Below, in pieces: positions 7,312-16,614 of a DNA stretch of 64,000 bases (position 1 is its first letter; every line of letters begins with the position of its first letter). The translations under genes were made by a program, and so were the position numbers. The notes under the pieces are model-generated. The model made no database searches and had not been told where the DNA came from. It saw nothing but the letters and a program-made list of their open reading frames with translations. The stretch comes from an uncultured bacterium. GTDB taxonomy: Bacteria; Bacillota; Negativicutes; Acidaminococcales; Acidaminococcaceae. The DNA is taken from contig CAJMQS010000007.1 of the NCBI GenBank assembly GCA_905215645.1, forward strand, positions 21,531-85,530, given 5' to 3'.

Positions 7312-8703
7312 TTATTCCCCCTCGCTGCCGTCCGCCGGTTTGTAGTATTTGTCCAGGTATTCATCCCGGATCCGTTTCAGCTCGCTGCGGGGCAGGATCC
7401 CCAGCAGCTTCCAGCCCAGATCCAGGGTCTCCTCGATGGACCGGTTGGTCCGGTACCCCTGGGAGACATATTCCTTTTCAAAGGCATCGGCAAATCGGGC
7501 ATACAGCTTATCCACCTTGCTGAGAGCCGAATCCCCCAGGATGGTGGCCAGTTCTTTGGCCTGTTTCCCTCGGGAATAAGCCGCGAACAGCTGGTTCATG
7601 GTGTCTGCATGGTCTTCCCGGGTCTTACCCTTGCCCACCCCTTTATCTTTCAGACGGGACAGGGACGGCAGTACGTCGATGGGAGGGGTCAGTCCCTTCC
7701 GGTACAGTTCCCGGGAGAGGATGATTTGCCCTTCGGTGATGTACCCAGTCAGGTCGGGGATGGGATGGGTCTTGTCGTCTTCGGGCATGGACAGGATGGG
7801 GATCATGGTGATGGATCCCTTCTTGCCCCGGATCCGGCCGGCCCGTTCATACATGGTAGCCAAGTCCGTATACAGATACCCAGGATAGCCCCGGCGTCCA
7901 GGGACTTCCTTCCGAGCAGCAGATACTTCCCGGAGGGCATCGGCATAGTTGGTGATATCCGTGATGATGACCAACACATGCATATCCAGTTCAAAGGCCA
8001 GATATTCTGCTGCCGTAATGGCCATACGGGGGGTGGCGATCCGTTCTACCGCCGGGTCGTTGGCCAGGTTGATGAACATCACCGCCCGGCTCAGAGCCCC
8101 GGTCCGGTTGAAGTCCTGCATGAAGAAGTTGGCTTCTTCAAAGGTGATCCCGACCGCAGCGAACACCACGGCGAACTTTTCATCAGTGCCCCGGACTCTG
8201 GCCTGCCGGGCGATCTGGGCAGCCAGCTGGGCATGGGGCAGACCGGAGCCGGAGAACACCGGCAGTTTCTGTCCCCGGACCAGGGTGTTCAGACCGTCGA
8301 TGGCGCTGACCCCAGTCTGGATGAATTCAGAAGGATATTCCCGGGCTGCCGGATTCATGGGTTCCCCGTTGATATCTTTGTATTCTTCCGGGATGATGGC
8401 CGGCCCGCCGTCAATGGGGCTGCCCATACCGTCGAATACACGGCCCAACATGGCGGGAGACACCCCCAGCTGGATCCCGTGGCCCAAGAACCGGGCTTTG
8501 GCCGTAGCCGGCTGCAGCCCCTGGGAATCTTCGAACAGCTGGACTAGGGCTTTGTCCCCATCCACGGTGAGTACCTTGCCGTTCCGGATTTCCCCATTCT
8601 GCTGGTGGATTTCCACCAGTTCGTCATAGGTTGCACCTTTTACCTGGTCCACCAGCATCAGAGGGCCCACCACTTCTCGGATGGTCTTGTAATCCTTACG
8701 CAT
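7312..8703 (-). CDS. ntpB: V-type ATP synthase subunit B (non-catalytic)
   Basis: 463 residues from the ATG at 8703; a GTG three codons earlier is less likely because the purine-rich site GAGGGTG then loses its spacing. Typical B-subunit features: MRKDYKTIREVVGPLMLVDQVKGA at the start, GSGLPHAQLAAQIARQA in place of a true P-loop, and a C-terminal LGWKLLGILPRSELKRI. It alternates with subunit A in the catalytic head. The gene overlaps the end of the A gene by 8 nt. Confidence 0.96.
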   Translation of the reverse strand: MRKDYKTIREVVGPLMLVDQVKGATYDELVEIHQQNGEIRNGKVLTVDGDKALVQLFEDSQGLQPATAKARFLGHGIQLGVSPAMLGRVFDGMGSPIDGGPAIIPEEYKDINGEPMNPAAREYPSEFIQTGVSAIDGLNTLVRGQKLPVFSGSGLPHAQLAAQIARQARVRGTDEKFAVVFAAVGITFEEANFFMQDFNRTGALSRAVMFINLANDPAVERIATPRMAITAAEYLAFELDMHVLVIITDITNYADALREVSAARKEVPGRRGYPGYLYTDLATMYERAGRIRGKKGSITMIPILSMPEDDKTHPIPDLTGYITEGQIILSRELYRKGLTPPIDVLPSLSRLKDKGVGKGKTREDHADTMNQLFAAYSRGKQAKELATILGDSALSKVDKLYARFADAFEKEYVSQGYRTNRSIEETLDLGWKLLGILPRSELKRIRDEYLDKYYKPADGSEGE

Positions 8704-10468
8704 TTTCTTCACCCTCTTCCGTCAGTTCTGCAAAGGCCTGCTCCAGATCCCGATTCAGCTGGCCGAATTTTTCCTTCCGGTCTTTTTCCGGAATGTATTT
8801 GGCACGGCCGATCTGTTCCCGGATGGGCATTTCGATCAGCTTATCCAGCTTCACATGCTTGGTCATGGCATCCAGTGCCTTTTCATACCAGGTGATGATC
8901 AATTTCAGCATATCGTACTGTTTTTCCAAAGAAGTGTATGTATCCACTTCATGGAAGGAGTTCTGGTGCAGAAAGTCTTCCCGGATGGACCGAGCACATT
9001 CCATGGTGATCCGGTCCTTGAAGCCCAGGGCATCGATCCCGACCAGACGGACGATTTCGTTCAGGTTAGATTCTTCCTGGAGGATTTCCATGGCCGTCCC
9101 CACCAGTTTGGACCAGTCGGGAGCCACTTTAGCATCATAGTAGGCCCGGAGCCGGTCAGAATACAGGGAATAACTCTGGAGCCAGTCGATGGCCGGGAAA
9201 TGACGGGCATAAGCCAGGGCCGAAGACAGACACCAGAACACCTTGACGATCCGCAGGGTAGCCTGGGAGACCGGTTCGGAAATATCCCCGCCGGGAGGGG
9301 ACACAGCCCCGATGGCGGAAACAGCGCCGATCCGGTCGTCCTGCCCTAGGCATTCCACTTCCCCAGCCCGTTCGTAGTATTCCGCCAAACGGGAGGACAG
9401 GTATGCCGGGTATCCTTCTTCACCGGGCATTTCTTCGAGACGGGAGGACATTTCCCGGAGGGCTTCTGCCCAACGGGAGGTGGAGTCAGCCATAATGGCC
9501 ACCTTATACCCCATGTCCCGGTAATATTCTGCAATGGTGATGCCCGTATAGATAGAGGCTTCCCGGGCCGCCACCGGCATATCGGAGGTGTTGGCGATGA
9601 GCACGGTCCGCTTCATCAGAGGCAGGCCGGTGCGGGGGTCATTCAGGGCCGGGAATTCATTCAGTACATCGGTCATTTCATTCCCGCGTTCTCCGCAGCC
9701 CACATACACGATGATATCCGCGTCCGCCCACTTGGCCAGCTGGTGCTGGATGACGGTCTTGCCGCTGCCGAACGGACCGGGCACGGCCGCCACACCGCCT
9801 TTTGCGATGGGGAACAGGGTGTCGATGACCCGCTGGCCGGTGACCATGGGTTCTTCCGGAGGCAGCTTGGTCTTGTAAGGACGGGCCACACGGACCGGCC
9901 ACTGTTGGAGCATGGGATAGGCCTCTACATCCCCCTTGCTGTCTTTCAGTTTGTACACCGGGTCCAGGATGGTGGCTTCCCCTTCATAGACCCATTCCAC
10001 AGTGCCGCTTTTGCCGGGAGGCACCATGATCTTGTGGAGCACAGCGGGGGTTTCCTGGACGGTGCCGATTACGTCGCCGCCGGATACCTGGTCCCCCACT
10101 TTGGCCACCGGTACGAACTGCCATTTCTTTTCTCGATCCAGACGGGGGACTTCGATGCCCCGGCTGATCCGGTCGCCAGCCAGTTCATAGATTTTCTCCA
10201 GGGGACGCTGGATCCCGTCGAAAATGCTTTCGATCAGTCCGGGAGCCAGTTCCACGCTCATGGGAGACCCGGTGGATTCCACCGGTTCCCCCGGCCCCAG
10301 GCCAGCGGTCTCTTCGTACACCTGGATAGAAGCTTTATCGTCACGAAGCTCGATGACTTCACCGATCAGGCGTTTGTCACTGACGCGGACCATATCATGG
10401 AGCTGCACGTCTTTCATACCTTCGGCGACAATCAGCGGGCCGGATACTTTCACGATCTTTCCACTCAC
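8696..10468 (-). CDS. ntpA: V-type ATP synthase subunit A (catalytic)
   Basis: 590 residues, normal length. Walker A GPFGSGKT lies at residues 231-238, followed by GCGERGNEMTDVLNEFP with the catalytic Glu, and the A-subunit insertion around residues 115-190. It hydrolyses or makes ATP at the A/B interface. The start is GTG at 10468, preceded by TAGGG 9 nt away; this start gives the expected N-terminus SGKIVKVSGPL. It lies 9 nt after the F gene. Confidence 0.97.
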   Translation of the reverse strand: MSGKIVKVSGPLIVAEGMKDVQLHDMVRVSDKRLIGEVIELRDDKASIQVYEETAGLGPGEPVESTGSPMSVELAPGLIESIFDGIQRPLEKIYELAGDRISRGIEVPRLDREKKWQFVPVAKVGDQVSGGDVIGTVQETPAVLHKIMVPPGKSGTVEWVYEGEATILDPVYKLKDSKGDVEAYPMLQQWPVRVARPYKTKLPPEEPMVTGQRVIDTLFPIAKGGVAAVPGPFGSGKTVIQHQLAKWADADIIVYVGCGERGNEMTDVLNEFPALNDPRTGLPLMKRTVLIANTSDMPVAAREASIYTGITIAEYYRDMGYKVAIMADSTSRWAEALREMSSRLEEMPGEEGYPAYLSSRLAEYYERAGEVECLGQDDRIGAVSAIGAVSPPGGDISEPVSQATLRIVKVFWCLSSALAYARHFPAIDWLQSYSLYSDRLRAYYDAKVAPDWSKLVGTAMEILQEESNLNEIVRLVGIDALGFKDRITMECARSIREDFLHQNSFHEVDTYTSLEKQYDMLKLIITWYEKALDAMTKHVKLDKLIEMPIREQIGRAKYIPEKDRKEKFGQLNRDLEQAFAELTEEGEENA

Positions 10469-10477
10469 GATTGTTCC

Positions 10478-10804
10478 CTACCCTTCCTTGAATAGAATAT
10501 CGGCGCCCACTGCTTTTTCCACGTTTTCCCGGACACGCTTCATGCCCAGACCCAGGGATCTGTTCCCGGCAGGGATGGGGATGATAGCGGGAAAGGTAGC
10601 GGTAGCATATTCTGCGATCACGGCCTGTGCCTTCTGGGCGGCGGTCTCCGTAATGTAGATCACGGCATAGCCCTCATCGGCCAGGTGGTGGATCCTGCGC
10701 TCAATCTGTTCCTGTTCTTCTTCGTAGAATACATCGAACCCTACGGCTTTGAAGATCATCACGGAGCTGGGATCACCGATCACTGCGATTTTCTTTTTAT
10801 CCAT
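10478..10804 (-). CDS. ntpF: V-type ATP synthase subunit F
   Basis: 108 residues from the ATG at 10804 (MDKKKIAVIGDPSSVMIFKAVGFD), chosen because GGGAGG lies 7 nt upstream. The Rossmann-like IAVIGD start and the YAVIYITE segment are typical of subunit F, which binds subunit D in the rotor. It is placed between the C and A genes, as in many bacterial V-ATPase operons. Confidence 0.94.
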   Translation of the reverse strand: MDKKKIAVIGDPSSVMIFKAVGFDVFYEEEQEQIERRIHHLADEGYAVIYITETAAQKAQAVIAEYATATFPAIIPIPAGNRSLGLGMKRVRENVEKAVGADILFKEG

Positions 10805-10830
10805 CTTGCTGCCTCCCATGCTTCCTGTGA

Positions 10831-11826
10831 TTATGCATAGACACTGGGCAGCTGGGGTTCAAAACCGCCCTGGATGGCTCCGAAGATCATTCGCAGGGCT
10901 TCCGCCTCGGTTTCCCGGGCTTCCAGGTACCCTACGATGGGCCCCAGGGAATGGGTATCCCATCTGGCCCGGCGGAGGATCAGGCTCAGTCCCTCTTCCA
11001 TCCGACGGGAAATGACCCCTAGCTCATTGGTCTGTGCGAATTCGTTGATGGCCTGGACCAATTCGGATCCATGGCTCCCTTGGTTCAGCCGGGCTCCCAG
11101 CTGTTCCGGAGGCACATCCAGGCTTTCTTCGAACACTTCTTTGGGGATGTCCCCGCAGTCCACCAGTACCAGCCGCAGCTGGACCAGTTCCCAGTGAAGG
11201 TTCTGGGCCCGGATCAGGCTGATGGTATTCTGGTAATCCGCCCACAGGGAGAAATACTCCCGGATAAAGCCCTTTTCCTTTTTCCGATCCAGCACCTCTT
11301 TGGCCTGGCGGAACAGAGCTCCGTCCAGGAGAGCGCTGAGCCGGAAAGGATCCGCTTCCCGGGCCAGGTCCCCTTCGATTTCGTTGAGTACCTGGCAGTA
11401 GATAGGCGGCAGGTCTTCATAATACTTGGTATGGACCATGTCCTTCAGCAGGTTCAGGTCGAAATTGCCTCCCTCCCGAAGGATGTCATCGGCCTGGATC
11501 CCCAGCAGCCGGGCCTTCAGCAGGCATTTCAGGTTGTGGGTATCCACCGGCAGCAGGAACAGGCCGGTAAGTTCCGGATCTGGGGTCAGTTCCTGGATCC
11601 GTTTCCGGGTCAGCTGCATCTGGGCCCGGATGATCAGGTCGATTTCTCCCTGGGCCAGTTCCTGTTCCGTAGCCACATTTTCCCCATAGCCGGTTTCCAG
11701 CAGCAGCTTCATGGCTGTCTTGGTACTGTCCGCTTCCGCGATTCGCCGCAGCTGGGCGGCGGTCAGCAGATGGGTGGACAGGACGCTGATCCGGCCCAGG
11801 GCATATTCATAACTGGGCTGGGGCAT
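10831..11826 (-). CDS. ntpC: V-type ATP synthase subunit C (d-type)
   Basis: 331 residues, the usual size for the bacterial/archaeal C (d) subunit. It is alpha-helical with the family features YEYALGRISVLSTHLLT at the start, PVDTHNLKCLLKARLLG in the middle and LGPIVGYLEARETEAEALRMIF at the end. It forms the socket joining the rotor shaft to the membrane ring. It follows the E gene with only 1 nt between stop and start. Confidence 0.95.
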   Translation of the reverse strand: MPQPSYEYALGRISVLSTHLLTAAQLRRIAEADSTKTAMKLLLETGYGENVATEQELAQGEIDLIIRAQMQLTRKRIQELTPDPELTGLFLLPVDTHNLKCLLKARLLGIQADDILREGGNFDLNLLKDMVHTKYYEDLPPIYCQVLNEIEGDLAREADPFRLSALLDGALFRQAKEVLDRKKEKGFIREYFSLWADYQNTISLIRAQNLHWELVQLRLVLVDCGDIPKEVFEESLDVPPEQLGARLNQGSHGSELVQAINEFAQTNELGVISRRMEEGLSLILRRARWDTHSLGPIVGYLEARETEAEALRMIFGAIQGGFEPQLPSVYA

Positions 11827-11827
11827 A

Positions 11828-12436
11828 TCACTTCACCTCCGCGCCAAACAGGAGCTCTGCCACGCGGTATTCCTCCCCGGTCCGTACATCTTCCAGCAGG
11901 GTGGCGAAGGAGCCATCGTAATCACATGTCTCCCCTTCGATGAGTACACCGTCGGTGAACTCAGCCTCTTTGTCCGACAGGGTTAGGGACCCTTTCCGGC
12001 CCTGGGCCTTCAGCTCCTTGTTGAGCCGGTCCAGGAATCCCTTTTCATACCGGTGACGGTCCTTGGTCGGGACCACCAGCTTTTCGCGGCCGGTGAGATC
12101 CGACTCCAGGACGATCCGCCCGATCAGTTTCTCCCACTGTTCCTGGGGCAGTGCTTCCAGCTGCTCTTCTGCCCGGTCAAAGGCTTCCTGGAGCACTTTC
12201 CGCTTGCTGGCCAGGTTCTCTTTCCGGCTCTGCAGTTCGGCAATCAGCTGCAGACGGCCTGCAGCCTCTTTGGCATCCACTTGGGATTTGGCCTGGATTT
12301 CCCGGACCTGTTCCTGGGCTTTGGCCAGGATCTGTTCCTTTTCCTTCCGGGCCTTTTCCTGGGCTGCTGCTCCGATGGCTGCCGCGTCCTGCTTCGCTTC
12401 TTCTTCTATTTTCTGAATGATTTTATCGCCAGACAC
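11828..12436 (-). CDS. ntpE: V-type ATP synthase subunit E (peripheral stalk)
   Basis: 202 residues with a long N-terminal coiled coil rich in Lys, Glu and Ala (about residues 5-110), then a globular C-terminal domain with EFTDGVLIEGETCDYDGSF. With subunit G/H it makes the peripheral stator stalk. It starts with GTG at 12436 behind AAAGGGTG. Expected position between K and C in the operon. Confidence 0.93.
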   Translation of the reverse strand: MSGDKIIQKIEEEAKQDAAAIGAAAQEKARKEKEQILAKAQEQVREIQAKSQVDAKEAAGRLQLIAELQSRKENLASKRKVLQEAFDRAEEQLEALPQEQWEKLIGRIVLESDLTGREKLVVPTKDRHRYEKGFLDRLNKELKAQGRKGSLTLSDKEAEFTDGVLIEGETCDYDGSFATLLEDVRTGEEYRVAELLFGAEVK

Positions 12437-12452
12437 GACGGGTCACCCTTTC

Positions 12453-12929
12453 TTATAATTTGATCCCGTTCACCATGATGAAGGAAATCAGCAGACTCAA
12501 TACGGCGTAGGTTTCTACCATAGCCGTCAGGATAATGCCTTTACCGGTTTCTTCCGGCCGTTTGGCGGTCAGGAAAATGCCGGAGGCAGCCACTTTCCCC
12601 TGATAGATGGCGGACAGCAGGCCGCCCAGGCCCATGGGCAGAGCAGCAAACAGGTAAGCCAGCCCCTGGAAGGTAGTCAGGTCTTTTACATTCCCGTCAA
12701 TGACCCCCAGGTTCAGGATGATGATGAAAGCGATCAGCAGACCATAGATTCCCTGGGTCCCAGGCAGGGCCTGGAGCACCAGCACGTTACCGAATTTATC
12801 CGGATCTTCGCTGACCACGCCGGAAGCGGCCTGCCCGGCAATGGCCACACCGATGGCACTGCCAACCCCTGCCAGACCAGCAGCCGTTGCTGCGCCGCCA
12901 AATGCCAGAGCTGTTCCTAAAGTAATCAT
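12453..12929 (-). CDS. ntpK: V-type ATP synthase subunit K (membrane rotor, Na+ type)
   Basis: 158 residues forming two hairpins (four membrane helices), the size of the duplicated proteolipid. The residues known to bind sodium in Enterococcus hirae NtpK are matched: Leu55, Thr58, Gln59 and Tyr62 in LPGTQGIY, Gln110 in AIYQGKV, and Glu139 in MVETY. This is strong evidence that the ring carries Na+ rather than H+, as expected for an organism with a sodium-pumping glutaconyl-CoA decarboxylase. The gene lies 14 nt after the I gene. Confidence 0.95.
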   Translation of the reverse strand: MITLGTALAFGGAATAAGLAGVGSAIGVAIAGQAASGVVSEDPDKFGNVLVLQALPGTQGIYGLLIAFIIILNLGVIDGNVKDLTTFQGLAYLFAALPMGLGGLLSAIYQGKVAASGIFLTAKRPEETGKGIILTAMVETYAVLSLLISFIMVNGIKL

Positions 12930-12943
12930 AATGAAATCCTCCC

Positions 12944-14800
12944 TTATTTCGTAATATCCGTATACTTGGTCCGGAGTGCCAAGGGCAGGAACGCCCGGCC
13001 GCCGGCTTCATAAAACTTGCCGAAGAATTCGATGTACTGCAGACGGCTGCTGTGCACGAAAGCACCCAGCACGTTGATGACGATATTGAAGTAATGGCCG
13101 GCCAAAAGCACCAGGATGGCTGCCACAATGCCCACAGGCCCTGCGCTCCAGAGCATTTGGGCCACGGTGTTGATGACCATGGCAATGACCCCGGTGGCCA
13201 GCCCCAGCGCAAAGATCCGGGAATAACTCAAGAGATCGCTGAGATACCCACTGATGTTGTACAGAGTCAGGAGCCCGCCGATCAGCCGGCTGATGATCCC
13301 TTTCCGGTCACGGCCTCCAAAGAGAACGATGATCCCAGCTCCCAGCCAGGCCAGATATTTGCCAATGGGCCCCGGCACCAACGCCATCAGGAAGAACCCC
13401 AGGAACATGATGAGCCAGCTGATCTGGTCACAGACCGCGCCCATCACATCGCCCTCCCGGAGCAGCATCTTTGTCTTGATCAGCATGCCGGTGATCAGGT
13501 GGATGGCCCCTAGGCCAAAGCACAGAGCCAGCATCTTCAGGGGTTCATTCATAGGGACAAACAGCAGAGGATGCCATTCTAGACCGAACCAGCCCCCGAA
13601 CATGGCGCCCCAGATTGTGGTGGAAATGCCGCCGAAGAAGATGACCAGAGCCAACTGCCGGGCAAAGCCCGTGGGCTTGAACTTCTTCAAGGCAAAATAC
13701 AGCATGATGGTCAGCACCAGACCATAGCCTGCATCGGACATCATCATGCCGAAAAAGATGAAGTGGAAAGGAGCCATGATCAGGTCCGGATCCACGGAAC
13801 CTGCTTTGGGCAGGGAGTACAGTTCCACCACGCTTTCGTAAGGTTCCACCAGCCTGCCGTTTTCCAGCACCGTAGGCGGAATTTCTCCTTCCTCCGGGTC
13901 TGCAAAGGTCAGCTGATAAGCGTCGGTCACGCCTTGGACCACCTGTTCTACCCGCTGGGCCCGATCTTTCCGGACCCAGCCCTGTACCTTGAAAGCACTG
14001 ACCGTTTCCACCCCGCCGTTCTGGAGACGGTCATGGGCAGCATGCAGCTGGTCATAGTACAGTTCCACCTGCTGTTTCTGAGGAATGCTCTCCCGGGTCT
14101 CCTCTTTCAGCCGGGCGATCCGATTTTCCTTTTCTTCCGCTTCCTGGAGCAGTTCCTTCCGGACATCCGCCGCCAGGCCGCTGCGCTTGGGCAGCACTGC
14201 CTCGCTGAAATCATGTTCCTTCAGGAGATGCTTTACATCATTGTCGGCGTCTTCGTAAGCCAGGATCACCATGGCCTGCCCGTCCTGGGTCAGTTCGTAC
14301 AGGCTCATATCCGCCAAGAGGCCGCTGATGGCCTTCTGGAATTCCGGCAGTTCCTTTTCCGGCAGGAAGCCCACATGGCAGCGGGTGGTTTCCGTAAAGC
14401 TCAGCTGTTCCAGGGGAATGTCCAATTTCAGCCAAGGGTCCAGGCTTTCCGCCTGGGTCCGGAGGGCTGCCGCCTCACTTTCCAAAGAGGCGATCTTGCT
14501 GGCGGTGGTATCCAGTTTTTCCGTCAGCTGCCGGCCTTCTTGGGTCTCTTTCAGGAAATTCCCGTAGGAAATGGCTTCTTTCTGGGGGAACAAGGGATTC
14601 TTGGCACCGTTCTGGACCAGGAACTGGAGCACCTGCCCGGTTTTATCCAGCTGGGCACTGACCTTTTCTGATCCGGGCAGGGCCTTGCTTCCCGCTTCCG
14701 GTTCCAGCATCACACTCCCGTCCTTCTGGAGGGCCAGGAGCAGGGCATCGCGATCGGCTTTCAAGGCATAGAGTGTCAGTTTTTGCATAGGGACTAACAT
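12944..14800 (-). CDS. ntpI: V-type ATP synthase subunit I (a-type membrane stator)
   Basis: 618 residues. The soluble N-terminal half (coiled coil about residues 30-110 and 220-270) is followed by seven or eight membrane helices from about 345, including SDAGYGLVLTIMLYFAL and the helix with the key Arg in LSYSRIFALGLATGVIAM. It provides the ion half-channels and binds the stator stalk. The start at 14800 overlaps the stop of the preceding H gene by 7 nt; a second ATG at 14788 (MQKLTLYAL) would match many family members equally well. Confidence 0.94.
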   Translation of the reverse strand: MLVPMQKLTLYALKADRDALLLALQKDGSVMLEPEAGSKALPGSEKVSAQLDKTGQVLQFLVQNGAKNPLFPQKEAISYGNFLKETQEGRQLTEKLDTTASKIASLESEAAALRTQAESLDPWLKLDIPLEQLSFTETTRCHVGFLPEKELPEFQKAISGLLADMSLYELTQDGQAMVILAYEDADNDVKHLLKEHDFSEAVLPKRSGLAADVRKELLQEAEEKENRIARLKEETRESIPQKQQVELYYDQLHAAHDRLQNGGVETVSAFKVQGWVRKDRAQRVEQVVQGVTDAYQLTFADPEEGEIPPTVLENGRLVEPYESVVELYSLPKAGSVDPDLIMAPFHFIFFGMMMSDAGYGLVLTIMLYFALKKFKPTGFARQLALVIFFGGISTTIWGAMFGGWFGLEWHPLLFVPMNEPLKMLALCFGLGAIHLITGMLIKTKMLLREGDVMGAVCDQISWLIMFLGFFLMALVPGPIGKYLAWLGAGIIVLFGGRDRKGIISRLIGGLLTLYNISGYLSDLLSYSRIFALGLATGVIAMVINTVAQMLWSAGPVGIVAAILVLLAGHYFNIVINVLGAFVHSSRLQYIEFFGKFYEAGGRAFLPLALRTKYTDITK

Positions 14801-15105
14801 TCGATCACGACCTTCTTCATAATATACTGGACTGCCGCATCCAGATTTTTCCGGGCTTCCGCCGCCTGGGCCTCATCCCGTTTCCGGTTTTCTTCCACCA
14901 GGGCGTCCGCTTCCTGTTTTGCCTGGGCTTCTGCCTGGGCAATGGCTGCCGCCGCCTGTTTCCGAGCTTCCGCAATCAGGGCGTCCGCTTCCTTGTGGGC
15001 TTCCGCCTGGGCATCCCGGACGGTATTCCGGGCTTCCAGGGTGGCCTGTTTCTTCAGGTCATCGGCCTTCTGCTCGGCAGCCTTGATATCTTCCAGCATG
15101 GACAT
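14794..15105 (-). CDS. V-type ATP synthase subunit G/H (stator coiled coil)
   Basis: 103 residues from the ATG at 15105 (MSMLEDIKAAEQKADDLKKQA), chosen because AAAGGTGGTG lies 5 nt upstream; a longer frame from 15177 would add an unlikely hydrophobic head. Almost the entire protein is an Ala/Glu/Lys-rich coiled coil, which fits the G/H subunit that pairs with E in the peripheral stalk. It is the first gene of the operon and starts about 115 nt after the predicted transcription start. Confidence 0.88.
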   Translation of the reverse strand: MSMLEDIKAAEQKADDLKKQATLEARNTVRDAQAEAHKEADALIAEARKQAAAAIAQAEAQAKQEADALVEENRKRDEAQAAEARKNLDAAVQYIMKKVVIEC

Positions 15106-15227
15106 GTTTTCACCACCTTTGCTCAGGGAAGGTTTTGCCTTCCAAATTTCAATGAAAAGAATAAAATGCAGTAACAATATAGTATTTCAACAAAGACAAA
15201 AAAATCCCTGCTGTATACTATAGCCCC

Positions 15228-15256
15228 ATTATACTATACTGTTTCTGTTTTTGTAA
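15228..15256 (-). promoter_or_regulatory. Promoter of the V-ATPase operon
   Basis: Minus strand TTACAA, 17-bp spacer, perfect TATAAT, in an AT-rich gap. It predicts transcription starting near 15221 and is the only good promoter upstream of the nine genes. Confidence 0.82.
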
Positions 15257-15344
15257 CAAATTCTTTGAATGATTTTAAGAATTTTTCTTGACTTTGTTCC
15301 ATTATTGGAAAGTTTTGTTGCATTTGATACATTTAAGCGAAAAT

Positions 15345-15380
15345 TAAAAAGAGACGCTGACTGTTCAGTCAGCATCTCTT
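15345..15380 (-). terminator. Terminator after idh1
   Basis: A 14-bp stem (AGAGATGCTGACTG / CAGTCAGCGTCTCT, two wobbles) followed by TTTTT on the minus strand, 20 nt after the idh1 stop. It separates the tricarboxylate operon from the V-ATPase promoter. Confidence 0.9.
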
Positions 15381-15400
15381 CACTCTTTCCTGTTTTCTCT

Positions 15401-16594
15401 TCACTCTGCACTCTTCAAAGTCTCCAGCAGATAATCCGTGAACTCTTCCGCCGTAGCTCCGTCCTTGTCCGTGGTGATCACCACTTTCCGTTCCGTCCGG
15501 GTGCAGATGTCCAGAGCCTTCACCAGCTTTTCCTTCTTCTCAGCATACCCGATGTGGCTGATCATCTCCCCCATGGCCCGGATCAGGCTGCAGGGGTCCG
15601 CATACTGGGCCCGATGGTGCTGGACCAGGAAGTTCCCCACCCCGTGGATGGCTTCGAACAGGGCGTACTGGTCGCCGATGTTGGAAGAACTTGCGGTACC
15701 CAGGCCTCCCTGGTATTCTGCCGCCACATCCGTCACGATGTCCCCGTACAGGTTGGGCAGCAGGAACACCTGCATCCCTTTGGTGAATTCCGGATCCGTG
15801 ATCTTGGCGGCCATGGCGTCCACCAGTTCTTCCCGGACGGTGATCCCGGGATATTCCTTTTCCAGGGCATGGGCGGTCTTCAGGAAGTTCCCGTCCACCA
15901 GCTTCACAATGTTGGCCTTGGTGACTACGGTTACATTGGTCTTGCCGTTGTTTTTGGCGAATTCAAAGGCAGCCCGGCAGATCCGTTCCGCCCCGGGGCG
16001 GGTCAATACCTTGAAGTCCACCGCCAGGTCATCGTTCACCTGGATGCCCTTATTCCCCCAGATGTATTCTCCTTCGATGTTTTCCCGGAAGAAGGTCCAG
16101 TCGATGCCCTTTTCCGGGATCCGTACCGGCCGCACCGCCGCATACAGCTGGAGAGCCCGGCGGAGCAGGCTGTTAGCGCTGACCATGTTGGGCCAGGGAT
16201 CCCCTGCCCGGGGCGTCACAAAGGGTCCTTTCACCAGTACATCGCAGGCCTTGCAGGCTTCCAGCACTTCCGCCGGCAGGCTTTCGTTCTTTTTGGCCCG
16301 TTCCTCAATGGTCATGCCGGGGATAATCCGGAATTCCACCTTCCCGGAAGCCACTTCTTCTTGCAGCAGGTATTTGGCCACCCGCAGGGCCTGTTCCATG
16401 ATATAGGGCCCAATGCCGTCTCCGGGCAGGATCCCCACGGTAATGTGGTCCAGCTTCTTGAAGTCCTTCCGGCCGGGAGCCTGTTTGATGGCATCGATCC
16501 GCTTGAAATCTTCCCGGATCAAAGCCCCGAATTTCTCCATGGCCTTCCGGATGGTTTCTTCCCGGACCTGTTCTTCCGTTCCCAATTCTTTCAT
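15401..16594 (-). CDS. Isocitrate/isopropylmalate-family dehydrogenase, copy 1
   Basis: 397 residues from the ATG at 16594 (MKELGTEEQ), with AGAGGG about 10 nt upstream. Beta-decarboxylating dehydrogenase fold: GDGIGP near residue 48, isocitrate-type SANSLLRR (the S-x-N-x-x-L-R set that binds the substrate gamma-carboxylate), RPVRIPEKG, and the metal-binding Asp in NLYGDIVTDVAAE. Expected reaction: isocitrate to 2-oxoglutarate. The usual cofactor-choice segment after HG is atypical (EAIHGVGNFLVQHH), so NAD versus NADP cannot be read. It is almost identical to the second copy at 22217-23425. Last gene of the acn operon, 20 nt after the carrier. Confidence 0.88.
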   Translation of the reverse strand: MKELGTEEQVREETIRKAMEKFGALIREDFKRIDAIKQAPGRKDFKKLDHITVGILPGDGIGPYIMEQALRVAKYLLQEEVASGKVEFRIIPGMTIEERAKKNESLPAEVLEACKACDVLVKGPFVTPRAGDPWPNMVSANSLLRRALQLYAAVRPVRIPEKGIDWTFFRENIEGEYIWGNKGIQVNDDLAVDFKVLTRPGAERICRAAFEFAKNNGKTNVTVVTKANIVKLVDGNFLKTAHALEKEYPGITVREELVDAMAAKITDPEFTKGMQVFLLPNLYGDIVTDVAAEYQGGLGTASSSNIGDQYALFEAIHGVGNFLVQHHRAQYADPCSLIRAMGEMISHIGYAEKKEKLVKALDICTRTERKVVITTDKDGATAEEFTDYLLETLKSAE

Positions 16595-16614
16595 AGCCTG
16601 ATACCCTCTTTTCT

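Noticed and set aside
5407..8547. A 1046-codon open frame on the plus strand
   Set aside because: It lies opposite the MocR and V-ATPase B/D genes, has no ribosome site and reads as low-quality sequence; it is a by-product of skewed third-base use in the real genes.
15401..16594. Calling the idh copies isopropylmalate dehydrogenase for leucine synthesis
   Set aside because: They carry the isocitrate-type SANSLLRR substrate loop, lack leuCD neighbours and sit in aconitase operons.
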